Source: an uncultured Porphyromonadaceae bacterium (GTDB lineage: Bacteria; Bacteroidota; Bacteroidia; Bacteroidales; Muribaculaceae). Taken from it: 64,000 bases of DNA. The notes beneath the pieces are model-generated. The model was not told the origin of the DNA. It worked only from the letters and a program-made list of their open reading frames with translations, and made no database searches. Shown piece by piece: positions 33,634-41,597 of this stretch. Position numbers and translations under genes: made by a program. The first letter of the stretch is position 1; every line of letters starts with the position of its first letter. Location of the stretch: positions 1 through 64,000 of the forward strand of contig CABTZK010000008.1 of NCBI GenBank assembly GCA_902489275.1, read 5' to 3'.

Positions 33634-36597
33634 ATGCAAACGAAAGGTTTTATTAAAGTTGTAACCGTTGCATTGATTCTTATCTGTGCGTTCTACCTGT
33701 CGTTCTCGTTTGTGGCCAGCCACTACGAGTCGCAAGGCGAGATGCAGGCCATTGCAGCAGCCAACAAGGCTGGTGCCCACTTGACTGCCCCCGACATGTC
33801 GAACGAGGTCTATAAGAAGACCTACAACGATTACATGGACAAACTCGCTAAGCAAGAGGTGTACAAATTGGGCATCAAGAACTACACGTTCCAAGAGGTG
33901 CGCGAGAAGCAGTTAGGGCTTGGCCTTGACTTGAAAGGCGGTATGAACGTCACGCTCCAAATCTCGGTTCCCGACATCTTGAAAGCTTTAGCCAACGAAT
34001 CTAAAGACAAAAAATTCCGTCAAGCCATTGCTCACGTCGAGGCCGACCGTGTGGCTCAAGACGACTATGTGGAGTCGTTCTGCCAAGAATACAAGAAATT
34101 GGGCGGCGTGAACTTGAGGGGACTGTTCCGCAGCATGCAAAAAGTGCAGGAGAATCCCAATGCCAATGATGAGCAAATCAAGGGCTACCTCAAGGACGAG
34201 GTGAACTCAATGGTTGACAACTCCTATAACGTGCTTCGCAACCGTATTGATAAATTTGGCGTTGTGGCCCCCAATATCCAGAAGCTCCAGAGCACGGGCC
34301 GCATCCTGCTTGAGCTTCCCGGTATCAAGGAACCCGAGCGCGTGAAGAAGCTGCTGCAAGGCACGGCCAACCTTGAGTTCTACGAGACCTACAAGTGGAG
34401 CGAGATTTCGAGTGCTTTCAATAGCCTGGTGGCCGCTGCCGACAATGGCACGGCACCCACGCCGGCGGCTGCTGCCGACACGGCCAAAGCCAAAGTCGCT
34501 CCGGTTGCCGACAGTGCTGCTAAAGCCGCTCCTGCATCGGCTAAGCCCGCCAGCACGCGCGCGAAACTTTCGCAAATGTTGCAGCTCTACGGCCGTTCAG
34601 ACTACTGTGTGATTGGCGTTGCAGCGGTCAGTGACACCGCCGCGATCAACAGCATTCTTAGCCAGTACGCCAGCCGCTACCTGCCCACCGACTTGAAACT
34701 TTGCTGGACCGTGAAAGCCGACAAAATGCTCAACGACAAGTTTGGCCTGATTGCGATCAAGAAAGGCCCCAACGGCAAGGCTCAAATGAACGGCGACGTG
34801 GTGACTGAGGCCAAGGGCGAGTATGAGCAGCTGAAAGGCCAGGTGGTGACCATGAAGATGAACAACGAGGGCGCTCGCCAGTGGTCACGCCTCACGGGTG
34901 CCAACATCAACCGCCAAGTGGCCGTCGTGCTTGACGACATGGTTTACAGCTATCCTAATGTGAACAGCCAGATTGATGGCGGCAACACCGAGATTTCGGG
35001 TAACTTCACCGTCGAGGAGTCGAATGACCTTGCCAACGTGCTGGAATCGGGTAAGATGGTTGCTCGCGTCAACATCGCCTCCGAAAGCGTGATTGGTCCC
35101 TCATTAGGTCAAGAGTCAATCAATAAGGGTATCACTTCCTTTGTCATCGCACTCATCTTGTTGATGGTCATGATGATGCTGGTCTACGGCATGAAGGCGG
35201 GTAACATTGCCAACTTGGGTCTGGTTCTCAACCTGTTCTTCCTCTTTGGTATTTTGGCCTCGTTCCAGAGTGTGCTCACTTTGCCGGGCATTGCGGGTAT
35301 CGTGCTCTCCTTGGGTATGGCAGTCGATGCCAATGTGCTCATCTTCGAGCGTTGCAAGGAGGAGCTCCGCAATGGCAAGAACCTGAAAGCCGCTATTGTC
35401 GATGGCTACAGCAATGCGTTCTCGGCCATTTTCGACGGTAACTTGACATCCATCATCACGGGCGTGATTCTCGCTTATTTAGGTACTGGCCCCATCCGCG
35501 GTTTCGCCATTACCTTAATTATCGGTATCATCTGCTCGTTCTTCACGGCTGTGTTCGTGACGCGTCTTGTGCTGGAGAACTTTGTGAGCAAGAACCGTTT
35601 CGGCTTCGCTTCCATGACCTTTACCACCAATTGGGCCAAGAACTGGATGCAGAACACCCACTTCAACTTCATTGACACGCGCAAGAAGGTGACGGGCATC
35701 GTAGTTGCCGTTGTCGTGCTCTTTGTGGCTGCCATGGTGATTCACCCATTAAATATGGGCATCGATTTCTCGGGTGGTCGCAACTATGTGGTGAAATTTG
35801 ACAAGAATGTGGTTCCCAGCGAAATTCAGAAGAGCCTGAAGGCGCAGTTCCCCGAGAACACGACGCTTTCGGTGATTACCATCGACAACAACCAGAAGGT
35901 GCGTGTCTCGACCAACTACAAGGTTGAGCAGAACGACAGCACCATCGACAATGAGATTATGCACAAGCTCTACGACGGCATGAAGTCAGAGTTGGGCGCG
36001 ATGAGCTATGATGACTTTAGTTTGAGCAACGAGCAAATGGGCGTTGTCAGCCAGGATGCCGTGGGACCGAGCATTGCCAGCGACATGACCCGAGGCGCTA
36101 TTATGGCTGTGGTCTTCTCGCTGATTGCCATGGCGCTCTACATCCTGATTCGCTTCCGCGATGTGGCGTTCTCGCTGGCTGCGCTGTTGGCTGTCGCCAT
36201 GACGGCCTTTGTAGTGATAGGCTTCTACACGCTGCATGGCATTGTGCCCTTCTCCATGGAGGTGGACCAAACCTTTATCGCCGCCGTGCTGACGGTTATT
36301 GGTTATCAAATCAATGACACGGTGGTGGTGTTCGACCGTGTGCGCGAATACCGCAAGCTCTTCCCGAAACAAGACGAGAAGTTGCGCTTCAACAATGCGC
36401 TGAACTCGACGTTGAGCCGCACGATGATGACTTCGATCTCGACGCTGCTTGTGCTGCTCGTGATGTTCTTCTTAGGTGGCGAGTCAATCCGCGCCTTTGT
36501 CTTTGCGATGATCATCGGTGTCTGTGTGGGTACTTGCGGCTCGCTTTTTGTGGCAGCCCCCGCGGCCTACGCATTTGTGACTCGCAAGCGTAAGTAA
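33634..36597 (+). CDS. secDF: Fused protein translocase SecDF
   Basis: A 987-residue fusion of SecD (about 1-640) and SecF (about 670-987), the RND-like motor that uses the proton gradient to pull exported proteins across the inner membrane. SecD shows the conserved DLKGGMNVTLQISV block and GLVLNLFFLFGILASFQSVLTLPGIAGIVLSLGMAVDANVLIFER region, with the key Asp in the AVDANV motif. SecF shows GIDFSGGRNYVV and the later NDTVVVFDRVRE. An Ala/Pro-rich, low-complexity linker (near residues 270-310) interrupts the SecD periplasmic domain. Fusion is the norm in Bacteroidota. Confidence 0.95.
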   Translation: MQTKGFIKVVTVALILICAFYLSFSFVASHYESQGEMQAIAAANKAGAHLTAPDMSNEVYKKTYNDYMDKLAKQEVYKLGIKNYTFQEVREKQLGLGLDLKGGMNVTLQISVPDILKALANESKDKKFRQAIAHVEADRVAQDDYVESFCQEYKKLGGVNLRGLFRSMQKVQENPNANDEQIKGYLKDEVNSMVDNSYNVLRNRIDKFGVVAPNIQKLQSTGRILLELPGIKEPERVKKLLQGTANLEFYETYKWSEISSAFNSLVAAADNGTAPTPAAAADTAKAKVAPVADSAAKAAPASAKPASTRAKLSQMLQLYGRSDYCVIGVAAVSDTAAINSILSQYASRYLPTDLKLCWTVKADKMLNDKFGLIAIKKGPNGKAQMNGDVVTEAKGEYEQLKGQVVTMKMNNEGARQWSRLTGANINRQVAVVLDDMVYSYPNVNSQIDGGNTEISGNFTVEESNDLANVLESGKMVARVNIASESVIGPSLGQESINKGITSFVIALILLMVMMMLVYGMKAGNIANLGLVLNLFFLFGILASFQSVLTLPGIAGIVLSLGMAVDANVLIFERCKEELRNGKNLKAAIVDGYSNAFSAIFDGNLTSIITGVILAYLGTGPIRGFAITLIIGIICSFFTAVFVTRLVLENFVSKNRFGFASMTFTTNWAKNWMQNTHFNFIDTRKKVTGIVVAVVVLFVAAMVIHPLNMGIDFSGGRNYVVKFDKNVVPSEIQKSLKAQFPENTTLSVITIDNNQKVRVSTNYKVEQNDSTIDNEIMHKLYDGMKSELGAMSYDDFSLSNEQMGVVSQDAVGPSIASDMTRGAIMAVVFSLIAMALYILIRFRDVAFSLAALLAVAMTAFVVIGFYTLHGIVPFSMEVDQTFIAAVLTVIGYQINDTVVVFDRVREYRKLFPKQDEKLRFNNALNSTLSRTMMTSISTLLVLLVMFFLGGESIRAFVFAMIIGVCVGTCGSLFVAAPAAYAFVTRKRK

Positions 36598-36657
36598 GAA
36601 ATAACCGATAGGCGCGCGAATTGAAATCGCGCGGAAATCGACCAACACATTCCTTTT

Positions 36658-36690
36658 AAGTCGGCTTCGGAATCCCGAAGCCGACTTTTC
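36658..36690 (+). terminator. Terminator of secDF
   Basis: A perfect 13-bp stem AAGTCGGCTTCGG (36658-36670) / CCGAAGCCGACTT (36675-36687) with a 4-base loop and T-run. A second small GC hairpin (36613-36633) precedes it. Confidence 0.85.
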
Positions 36691-36770
36691 TAATTGTCCC
36701 CAGTTTTGTTTTCATTGGAAGAAAATTACAATTTTTTAGTCTTTTGCAAGGTAATCAAAGATAAAAGTTT

Positions 36771-36778
36771 TACCTTTG
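36771..36778 (+). promoter_or_regulatory. -7 element of nhaD
   Basis: TACCTTTG at 36771-36778; TTTTG at 36742-36746 lies slightly too far (24 bases) to be an ideal -33 box. Confidence 0.45.
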
Positions 36779-36830
36779 CAGTCGTTCTTAAGCAGTATCT
36801 AATTTAATTGATCAACGGTATAGTATTGTT

Positions 36831-38162
36831 ATGTCAACTTTAACCACTGTTATTGTCATTGCCTTCATACTTGGCTATGCGCTTATTGCGCTTGAGGGGT
36901 TTACTAAGGTCAACAAGGCAGCCATCGCCTTGCTGATGTTTGTGGTCTGTTGGACTTTGTTTATGATTGACCCATTGCCTTATATGGGCAATATTTCTCC
37001 CGGCGAGGTTGCTGCCGAGGTCAACAACACCATTGAGAAGTTTTTGGGCAGCGCGGGAACCACGTTGTTTTTCCTCATGGGTGCCATGACGATTGTCGAG
37101 ATCGTGGATCAAAATGGCGGTTTCAATTTCGTGCGCGATGCCTTGCGCACCAATAATAAGCGCAAGTTGCTGTGGCGCATTGTGTTCATCACTTTCTTCC
37201 TGAGTGCCATCCTCGATAACATGACCACCAGCATTGTCATGATCATGGTGCTGCGCAAGTTAGTGGCCATGAGGGAGGATCGCATGCTCTATTCGGCGGC
37301 AGTGATTATCGCGGCTAACTCGGGTGGCGCCTTCTCGCCCATTGGCGACGTGACCACAATCATGCTGTGGAATAAGAACCTAATCACCTCACAAGGCGTG
37401 ATTACTGAAATATTCTTCCCATCCCTCGTCTCGGCTCTTATCCCGACGCTGTGCATGAATTTCATGTTCAAGGGAGAACTCACGTCTCCCGACCTCTCGC
37501 CTGTTGACGATGGTGACGAGTTCACCCGCCGCCAGCGTCGCATCATTTTCGCCTTGGGTGTGGGCGGGCTTATTTTTGTCCCGATTTTCAAGTCAATCAC
37601 TCACCTGCCTCCCTTTGTGGGCATTTTGCTCGTGCTGGGTGTCTTGTGGTTTGCCACCGAGTTGTTCTATCGCAGTGCGCACCGCAAGGGCGGGGGCATG
37701 CAGAAGCGCGTGAGCAACGTGTTGCGCAAGATTGACATGACCACTATTCTGTTTTTCTTAGGCATTCTCATGGCCGTGAGTTGCTTGGAGCAGATTGGAG
37801 TGCTCCAGATGCTGGGCGATTGGTTGAATAAGGTTTCATTGGGCGACCACTACATTGTTACGGGAGCGATTGGTTTCCTGTCGAGTATTGTCGACAATGT
37901 GCCACTTGTGGCAGGTTGCATGGGCATGTACACCAATCTTGTGGGAGACTTCGCGTGCGATGGCCTATTCTGGCAGTTGCTGGCTTATTGCGCTGGCGTG
38001 GGCGGCAGCATCCTTATCATTGGCAGTGCGGCAGGTGTTGTGGTCATGGGGCTTGAGAAAATCTCTTTTGGCTGGTACATGAAGCACATCAGCTGGCTTG
38101 TGATTGTCGGTTACATTGCCGGTATCTTGTGTTATGCGCTCATCAACTCTTTTGTGAGGTAA
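36831..38162 (+). CDS. nhaD: Na+/H+ antiporter NhaD
   Basis: A 443-residue sodium:proton antiporter of the ion-transporter superfamily. Around 11-13 helices. The two half-repeats show the ANSGGAFSPIGDVTTIMLW segment and the later SSIVDNVPLVAG segment, the substrate-site re-entrant motifs of NhaD/ArsB-like carriers. It exports Na+ or Li+ for pH and salt homeostasis, fitting a Na+-based bioenergetic lifestyle in Bacteroidales. The urea transporter gene starts 85 bases downstream. Confidence 0.9.
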   Translation: MSTLTTVIVIAFILGYALIALEGFTKVNKAAIALLMFVVCWTLFMIDPLPYMGNISPGEVAAEVNNTIEKFLGSAGTTLFFLMGAMTIVEIVDQNGGFNFVRDALRTNNKRKLLWRIVFITFFLSAILDNMTTSIVMIMVLRKLVAMREDRMLYSAAVIIAANSGGAFSPIGDVTTIMLWNKNLITSQGVITEIFFPSLVSALIPTLCMNFMFKGELTSPDLSPVDDGDEFTRRQRRIIFALGVGGLIFVPIFKSITHLPPFVGILLVLGVLWFATELFYRSAHRKGGGMQKRVSNVLRKIDMTTILFFLGILMAVSCLEQIGVLQMLGDWLNKVSLGDHYIVTGAIGFLSSIVDNVPLVAGCMGMYTNLVGDFACDGLFWQLLAYCAGVGGSILIIGSAAGVVVMGLEKISFGWYMKHISWLVIVGYIAGILCYALINSFVR

Positions 38163-38233
38163 GTTAAGAGGCTGGGCGCGATGCAGCGTTTCTCGTTTTC
38201 GGGCGATGGCTCGGGCGTGACCGAATATTGATT

Positions 38234-38270
38234 GAAAATGATGAGAAATGATGAAAAATGATGAAAAATA
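38234..38270 (+). repeat. Short tandem repeat over the urea transporter start codon
   Basis: Units GAAAATGAT, GAGAAATGAT, GAAAAATGAT and GAAAAATAT run head to tail. The 10-bp unit is not a multiple of three, so ATG codons occur in more than one frame at 38238, 38241, 38248, 38251, 38258 and 38261. Confidence 0.7.
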
Positions 38271-39177
38271 TCAATTCACCACAATTTTCTCAAGCCGTCA
38301 AGTTAAGGCTGTAACTAATAGTTACACTCAAGTTGTGCTCGCCTCGCTGCCGTGGGGTGGCTTGGCCATCTGTCTATCCTTGTGCTGTTGCTCGCCGCGG
38401 TATGCGTTAGCGGGTCTTTTGGCCACTGTTGGCACCTGTGTGCTGGCGCGCGTTTGCCGCGAGGACACAGCCAGCGTGGATCAGGGCTTGAGTGGCTACA
38501 ACCCTTTGCTGACCGCATTGGCGGTCGTTTCGTTAGACCGTAGCTGGCAAGGGGTGCTTTTTGCTTTCATCGCGGCCGTGGTCGCCTATTTTGTCACGCG
38601 GGTGATGAAGAAGGCTTTTGGCCCTTACCCCGTCCTTACCGCGCCGTTTGTGCTCACCGCTTGGGCGGTTTTCCCGCTGGTGAGCGCGTGGTCGGCAGCC
38701 CATGCGGGGCATCCTTTCTGGGATGCCCACCTTGATGTCGCGCTCTGTTCTGGCAGCCTCTCGGGCACGGTGCGCTCGTTTGGCGAGATATTTTTGCAGG
38801 ACAATCTCTACTTCTCATTCACGGTGATGGTTGTCATGCTCTTCACCTCTTTCAGGCAGGCCTTGTGGGTGGTGGCTACTCTCGCGCTGCTGTTCGGCGC
38901 GGCATTCCTGCTGGGTTGGGACACCTCTTTGGCATCAGGGCTTTTAGGTTACAATCCCTTGCTGGTGGCCGCGGCCTTAGCCGCTTTCCCATCGCCTTTC
39001 AGCAAGTCTTGGCAGCGTGTTGCCGAGGGCGTGGTGACGCTGCTGGTGTCCGTTGCTGTTTCTTATTACGGGTTGAGACTCTTTGGGGCGCTGGGCTTTC
39101 CACTCTACACGGCTCCCTTTGTTGTGGTGACGCTGCTGCTGCTGTGTTTTCGGCGCGCTTTCTTCTCTCGCCGATAG
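38248..39177 (+). CDS. Urea transporter (UT family)
   Basis: A 309-residue passive urea channel. Two homologous halves are evident: GLSGYNPLLTALAV with PVLTAPFVLTAW in the first and GLLGYNPLLVAAAL with PLYTAPFVVVTL in the second, the UT signature repeats that line the pore. About 10 helices. Two adjacent in-frame ATGs (38248, 38251) lie within a 10-bp tandem repeat. No urease gene is in the window. Gut Bacteroidales may use it for host urea nitrogen. Confidence 0.88.
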   Translation: MMKNDEKYQFTTIFSSRQVKAVTNSYTQVVLASLPWGGLAICLSLCCCSPRYALAGLLATVGTCVLARVCREDTASVDQGLSGYNPLLTALAVVSLDRSWQGVLFAFIAAVVAYFVTRVMKKAFGPYPVLTAPFVLTAWAVFPLVSAWSAAHAGHPFWDAHLDVALCSGSLSGTVRSFGEIFLQDNLYFSFTVMVVMLFTSFRQALWVVATLALLFGAAFLLGWDTSLASGLLGYNPLLVAAALAAFPSPFSKSWQRVAEGVVTLLVSVAVSYYGLRLFGALGFPLYTAPFVVVTLLLLCFRRAFFSRR

Positions 39178-39269
39178 GCAGCCGGTTTTGCCAATTGCTG
39201 AGGAGTCTGAAGAATTCAATCTAAAGAATCCTGAAGAATCCAAATGAAACGTGATTTTTGTCGTTTTTT

Positions 39270-39301
39270 TTTGCAAGATTGCGTTGAAATGAGTATTTTC
39301 G
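39270..39301 (+). promoter_or_regulatory. Promoter of frr
   Basis: TTTG (39270-39273) and TATTTTCG (39294-39301), spacer 20 bases; the -7 box has one change from consensus. Confidence 0.5.
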
Positions 39302-39338
39302 TGGTTTGAAAAGAATAAATTCTAAACCAAATACCACT

Positions 39339-39902
39339 ATGAACGATGTGAATTTCTACCTCAATCCTGCTGAGAAAAAAATGAACGAGGCCGTTGCCTA
39401 TTTAGACGAAAGCCTGCAGCACATTCGCGCGGGAAAAGCCAATGTGAAGATTCTCGACGGTGTTCGAGTTGATGCCTATGGCAGCAAAATGCCCTTGAGC
39501 GGCGTGGCCAATGTGGCCTGCCCCGATGCGCGCACCATTGCCATTACCCCCTGGGACAAGAACTTGATACGTGTCATCGAAAAGGCTATTATGGACTCTA
39601 ATGTGGGCATCACTCCCGAGAATAATGGCGAGACCATTCGCTTGGCGATTCCTCCATTGACCGAGGAACGCCGCAAGCAACTCGTTAAGGACTCGAAAAA
39701 CGAGGCCGAAAAGGCAAAAGTGAGCGTGCGCAACGCTCGCCGGGAAGCCATTGAGGGGTTAAAAAAGGCGGTCAAGGCCGACGGCATGCCGGAGGACATC
39801 GAGAAAGATGCCGAAACCACTGCTCAAAAGCTTCATGACAAATTCCTGAAGAAGATCGACGAGCTATTAGCAGCCAAGGAAAAAGAGATTTTGACCGTGT
39901 AG
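39339..39902 (+). CDS. frr: Ribosome recycling factor
   Basis: A 187-residue RRF that with EF-G splits the post-termination ribosome. The family pattern is complete: LDESLQHIRAGKANVKILDGVRVDAYGSKMPL, ITPWDKNLIRVIEKAI, IPPLTEERRKQLVKDSK and VRNARREAIEGLKK. The ATG at 39339 gives the standard length; an earlier in-frame codon overlaps the promoter. pyrH, a common neighbour, is absent. A terminator follows. Confidence 0.95.
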   Translation: MNDVNFYLNPAEKKMNEAVAYLDESLQHIRAGKANVKILDGVRVDAYGSKMPLSGVANVACPDARTIAITPWDKNLIRVIEKAIMDSNVGITPENNGETIRLAIPPLTEERRKQLVKDSKNEAEKAKVSVRNARREAIEGLKKAVKADGMPEDIEKDAETTAQKLHDKFLKKIDELLAAKEKEILTV

Positions 39903-39936
39903 GGTGAAGAGCGCTCTTGTCGCGGACACACGCTTT

Positions 39937-39971
39937 GGAGGATTCTGAGACTCAGAGTCCTCCCTTTTTTA
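39937..39971 (+). terminator. Terminator of frr
   Basis: GGAGGATTCTGAG (39937-39949) / CTCAGAGTCCTCC (39951-39963), 12 of 13 pairs in principle with the innermost ones forming the loop, followed by CTTTTTT. Confidence 0.8.
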
Positions 39972-40131
39972 TCTTTTCACAAGGGTGCCGCATCGTGGTT
40001 GTGGGCAGCGGGTTTACAAGCGTAAATGTTCCCCCGTTTTTTTGATTTTTGGCGAATGCTAATGCCCACAACGGGTTATAGAGGTTGTTAATAACTTTTT
40101 ATGAAAAATCGGCAAAATTGTGGAGTTTAAA

Positions 40132-40164
40132 TTTGTAAACTAATGGGAATTATGACTAACTTTA
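40132..40164 (+). promoter_or_regulatory. Promoter of the division/cell-wall cluster
   Basis: TTTG (40132-40135) and TAACTTTA (40157-40164) with a 21-base spacer; the last base of the -7 box differs from consensus. Leader of about 65 bases before rsmH. Confidence 0.5.
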
Positions 40165-40233
40165 CAACCGAATTCCAGTGTTTCCCAAGAAATCGAGCAA
40201 AATACTGGGAACCAATAAATTGTTAACTCTGAA

Positions 40234-41163
40234 ATGAATCAGCAACCCTACCACATCCCCGCACTGCTGCACCAATGTGTGACCGGCCTCAGCATCAAGC
40301 CCAGTGGAACCTATGTTGATGTGACCTTTGGGGGCGGCGGTCACAGCCGCGAGATTCTGCAACATCTTGATAGCAAGGGGCATCTCTATGGCATGGACCA
40401 AGATAGGGATGCCTGTCAAAACCAGTTGGACGATGAGCGGTTTACATTTGTACACGGCAATTTCGCTTTCTTGAAGAATTTCATGCGTTTCTATGGCGTG
40501 AACAGGGTTGATGGCATTCTGGCTGACTTGGGCGTTTCGTTCCATCATTTCGATGACCAGGCTCGCGGATTCTCTTTCCGCTTTGACGGCCGCTTGGATA
40601 TGCGCATGAATCAGGAGCGCGCGCGCGACGCCAGCTGGCTGATAGCCCACTACAGCGAGGAGCAGATTGCCCAGATGCTTCGCCTTTATGGCGAACTGAG
40701 CCAAAGCCGCCGCATGGCCAGCGCCATTGTCAAGGCCCGCTCGCAACAGCCCATTGAGACCACAGGGCAGCTGGTGCAGGTTGTCCGTCCGTTCATCAGG
40801 CCCAGCGCCGAGAAAAAGGAATTGGCTCAGGTGTTCCAGGCCCTCCGCATCGAGGTGAACCACGAGATCGACGCCCTCAAGCGATTGCTGCAACAGTCAC
40901 GTGAGCTGCTCAACCCGGGCGGGCGGCTTGTGGTGATTACCTATCACTCGATTGAGGATCGGTTGGTGAAGAATTTCATGCGCAGCGGCAACATCGATGG
41001 CAACATCGACAAGGATTTTTTCGGGCGAGTGAGTACCCCCTGGAAAATGGTGAACAGCAAAGTGATTGTCCCCGACGCCAGCGAGATTGAGCGGAACCCC
41101 CGGTCGCGCAGCGCGAAACTTCGCATTGCCGAGAGGTTGAGCCAACCTGCTGGAGAACAATGA
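40234..41163 (+). CDS. rsmH: 16S rRNA (cytosine-1402-N4)-methyltransferase RsmH
   Basis: A 309-residue SAM-dependent methyltransferase that modifies N4 of C1402 in 16S rRNA. Signature segments are YHIPALLHQCVTGL, YVDVTFGGGGHSREIL (SAM motif I), GILADLGVSFHHFD, RGFSFRFDGRLDMRM and, near the end, LVVITYHSIEDRLVKNF. It is the first gene of the cluster; ftsL starts 50 bases later. Confidence 0.95.
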   Translation: MNQQPYHIPALLHQCVTGLSIKPSGTYVDVTFGGGGHSREILQHLDSKGHLYGMDQDRDACQNQLDDERFTFVHGNFAFLKNFMRFYGVNRVDGILADLGVSFHHFDDQARGFSFRFDGRLDMRMNQERARDASWLIAHYSEEQIAQMLRLYGELSQSRRMASAIVKARSQQPIETTGQLVQVVRPFIRPSAEKKELAQVFQALRIEVNHEIDALKRLLQQSRELLNPGGRLVVITYHSIEDRLVKNFMRSGNIDGNIDKDFFGRVSTPWKMVNSKVIVPDASEIERNPRSRSAKLRIAERLSQPAGEQ

Positions 41164-41213
41164 TTTTGATACTTAAATAAAGCGTTAAAAAAAGCGTTTC
41201 GCAACGAGAGCAC

Positions 41214-41597
41214 ATGACAAAGAAGAGCAAAAGAAAAAGAAAAATCAACAAGCCGTTAGGCATCGACACGAGCGACATCGCCCGAAAAACGCTGCAAGGG
41301 CGGAGCTTCCTCACGTTTGACTTCTTCAAGCGCAATTGGGCCTACGTGTTGGCGCTCACGGTGATGACGCTCATGTACATCAGTAACAAGTACACCTGCC
41401 AAGACAGCCTGCAACAAGTGATGCTGCTGACCACCGCCCTCGACAATGCGAAAACCGACTGTGTGAGTGCGAGCGCGAAATACAACTCGATGATTAGAGA
41501 GAGCCAAATGGTGGAGTTCATCGACTCCATGCACATCAATTTGGCGCCACCCGAGCAACCGCCCTTTAAACTGACTGAAAATGAAGCAGACCAATAG
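41214..41597 (+). CDS. ftsL: FtsL-like division protein
   Basis: A 127-residue bitopic protein: a Lys/Arg-rich cytosolic N-terminus, one membrane helix (about 42-60, NWAYVLALTVMTLMYISNK) and a periplasmic coiled-coil-like region (about 65-105). Size, topology and the place between rsmH and ftsI identify it as the Bacteroidota FtsL equivalent, part of the FtsQLB complex that activates FtsWI; sequence similarity to classical FtsL is weak. Its end overlaps ftsI by 17 bases. Confidence 0.75.
   Translation: MTKKSKRKRKINKPLGIDTSDIARKTLQGRSFLTFDFFKRNWAYVLALTVMTLMYISNKYTCQDSLQQVMLLTTALDNAKTDCVSASAKYNSMIRESQMVEFIDSMHINLAPPEQPPFKLTENEADQ

Larger units (their letters stand above)
39903..40233. other. 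Intergenic region frr-rsmH
   Basis: 331 bases: the frr terminator, an AT-rich stretch and the promoter of the division cluster. A 24-codon ORF (40152-40226) overlaps the promoter and is not thought real. In many bacteria mraZ occupies this place; no mraZ-like frame is present on either strand. Confidence 0.6.

Noticed and set aside
33634..36597. SecD-SecF fusion as a novelty
   Set aside because: The fusion is the normal form in Bacteroidota.
38234..38270. Start of a CRISPR array
   Set aside because: Units are only about 10 bases, contiguous and without spacers.
40152..40226. A 24-codon ORF upstream of rsmH as a leader peptide or mraZ remnant
   Set aside because: It overlaps the predicted promoter and has no similarity to MraZ N-termini.
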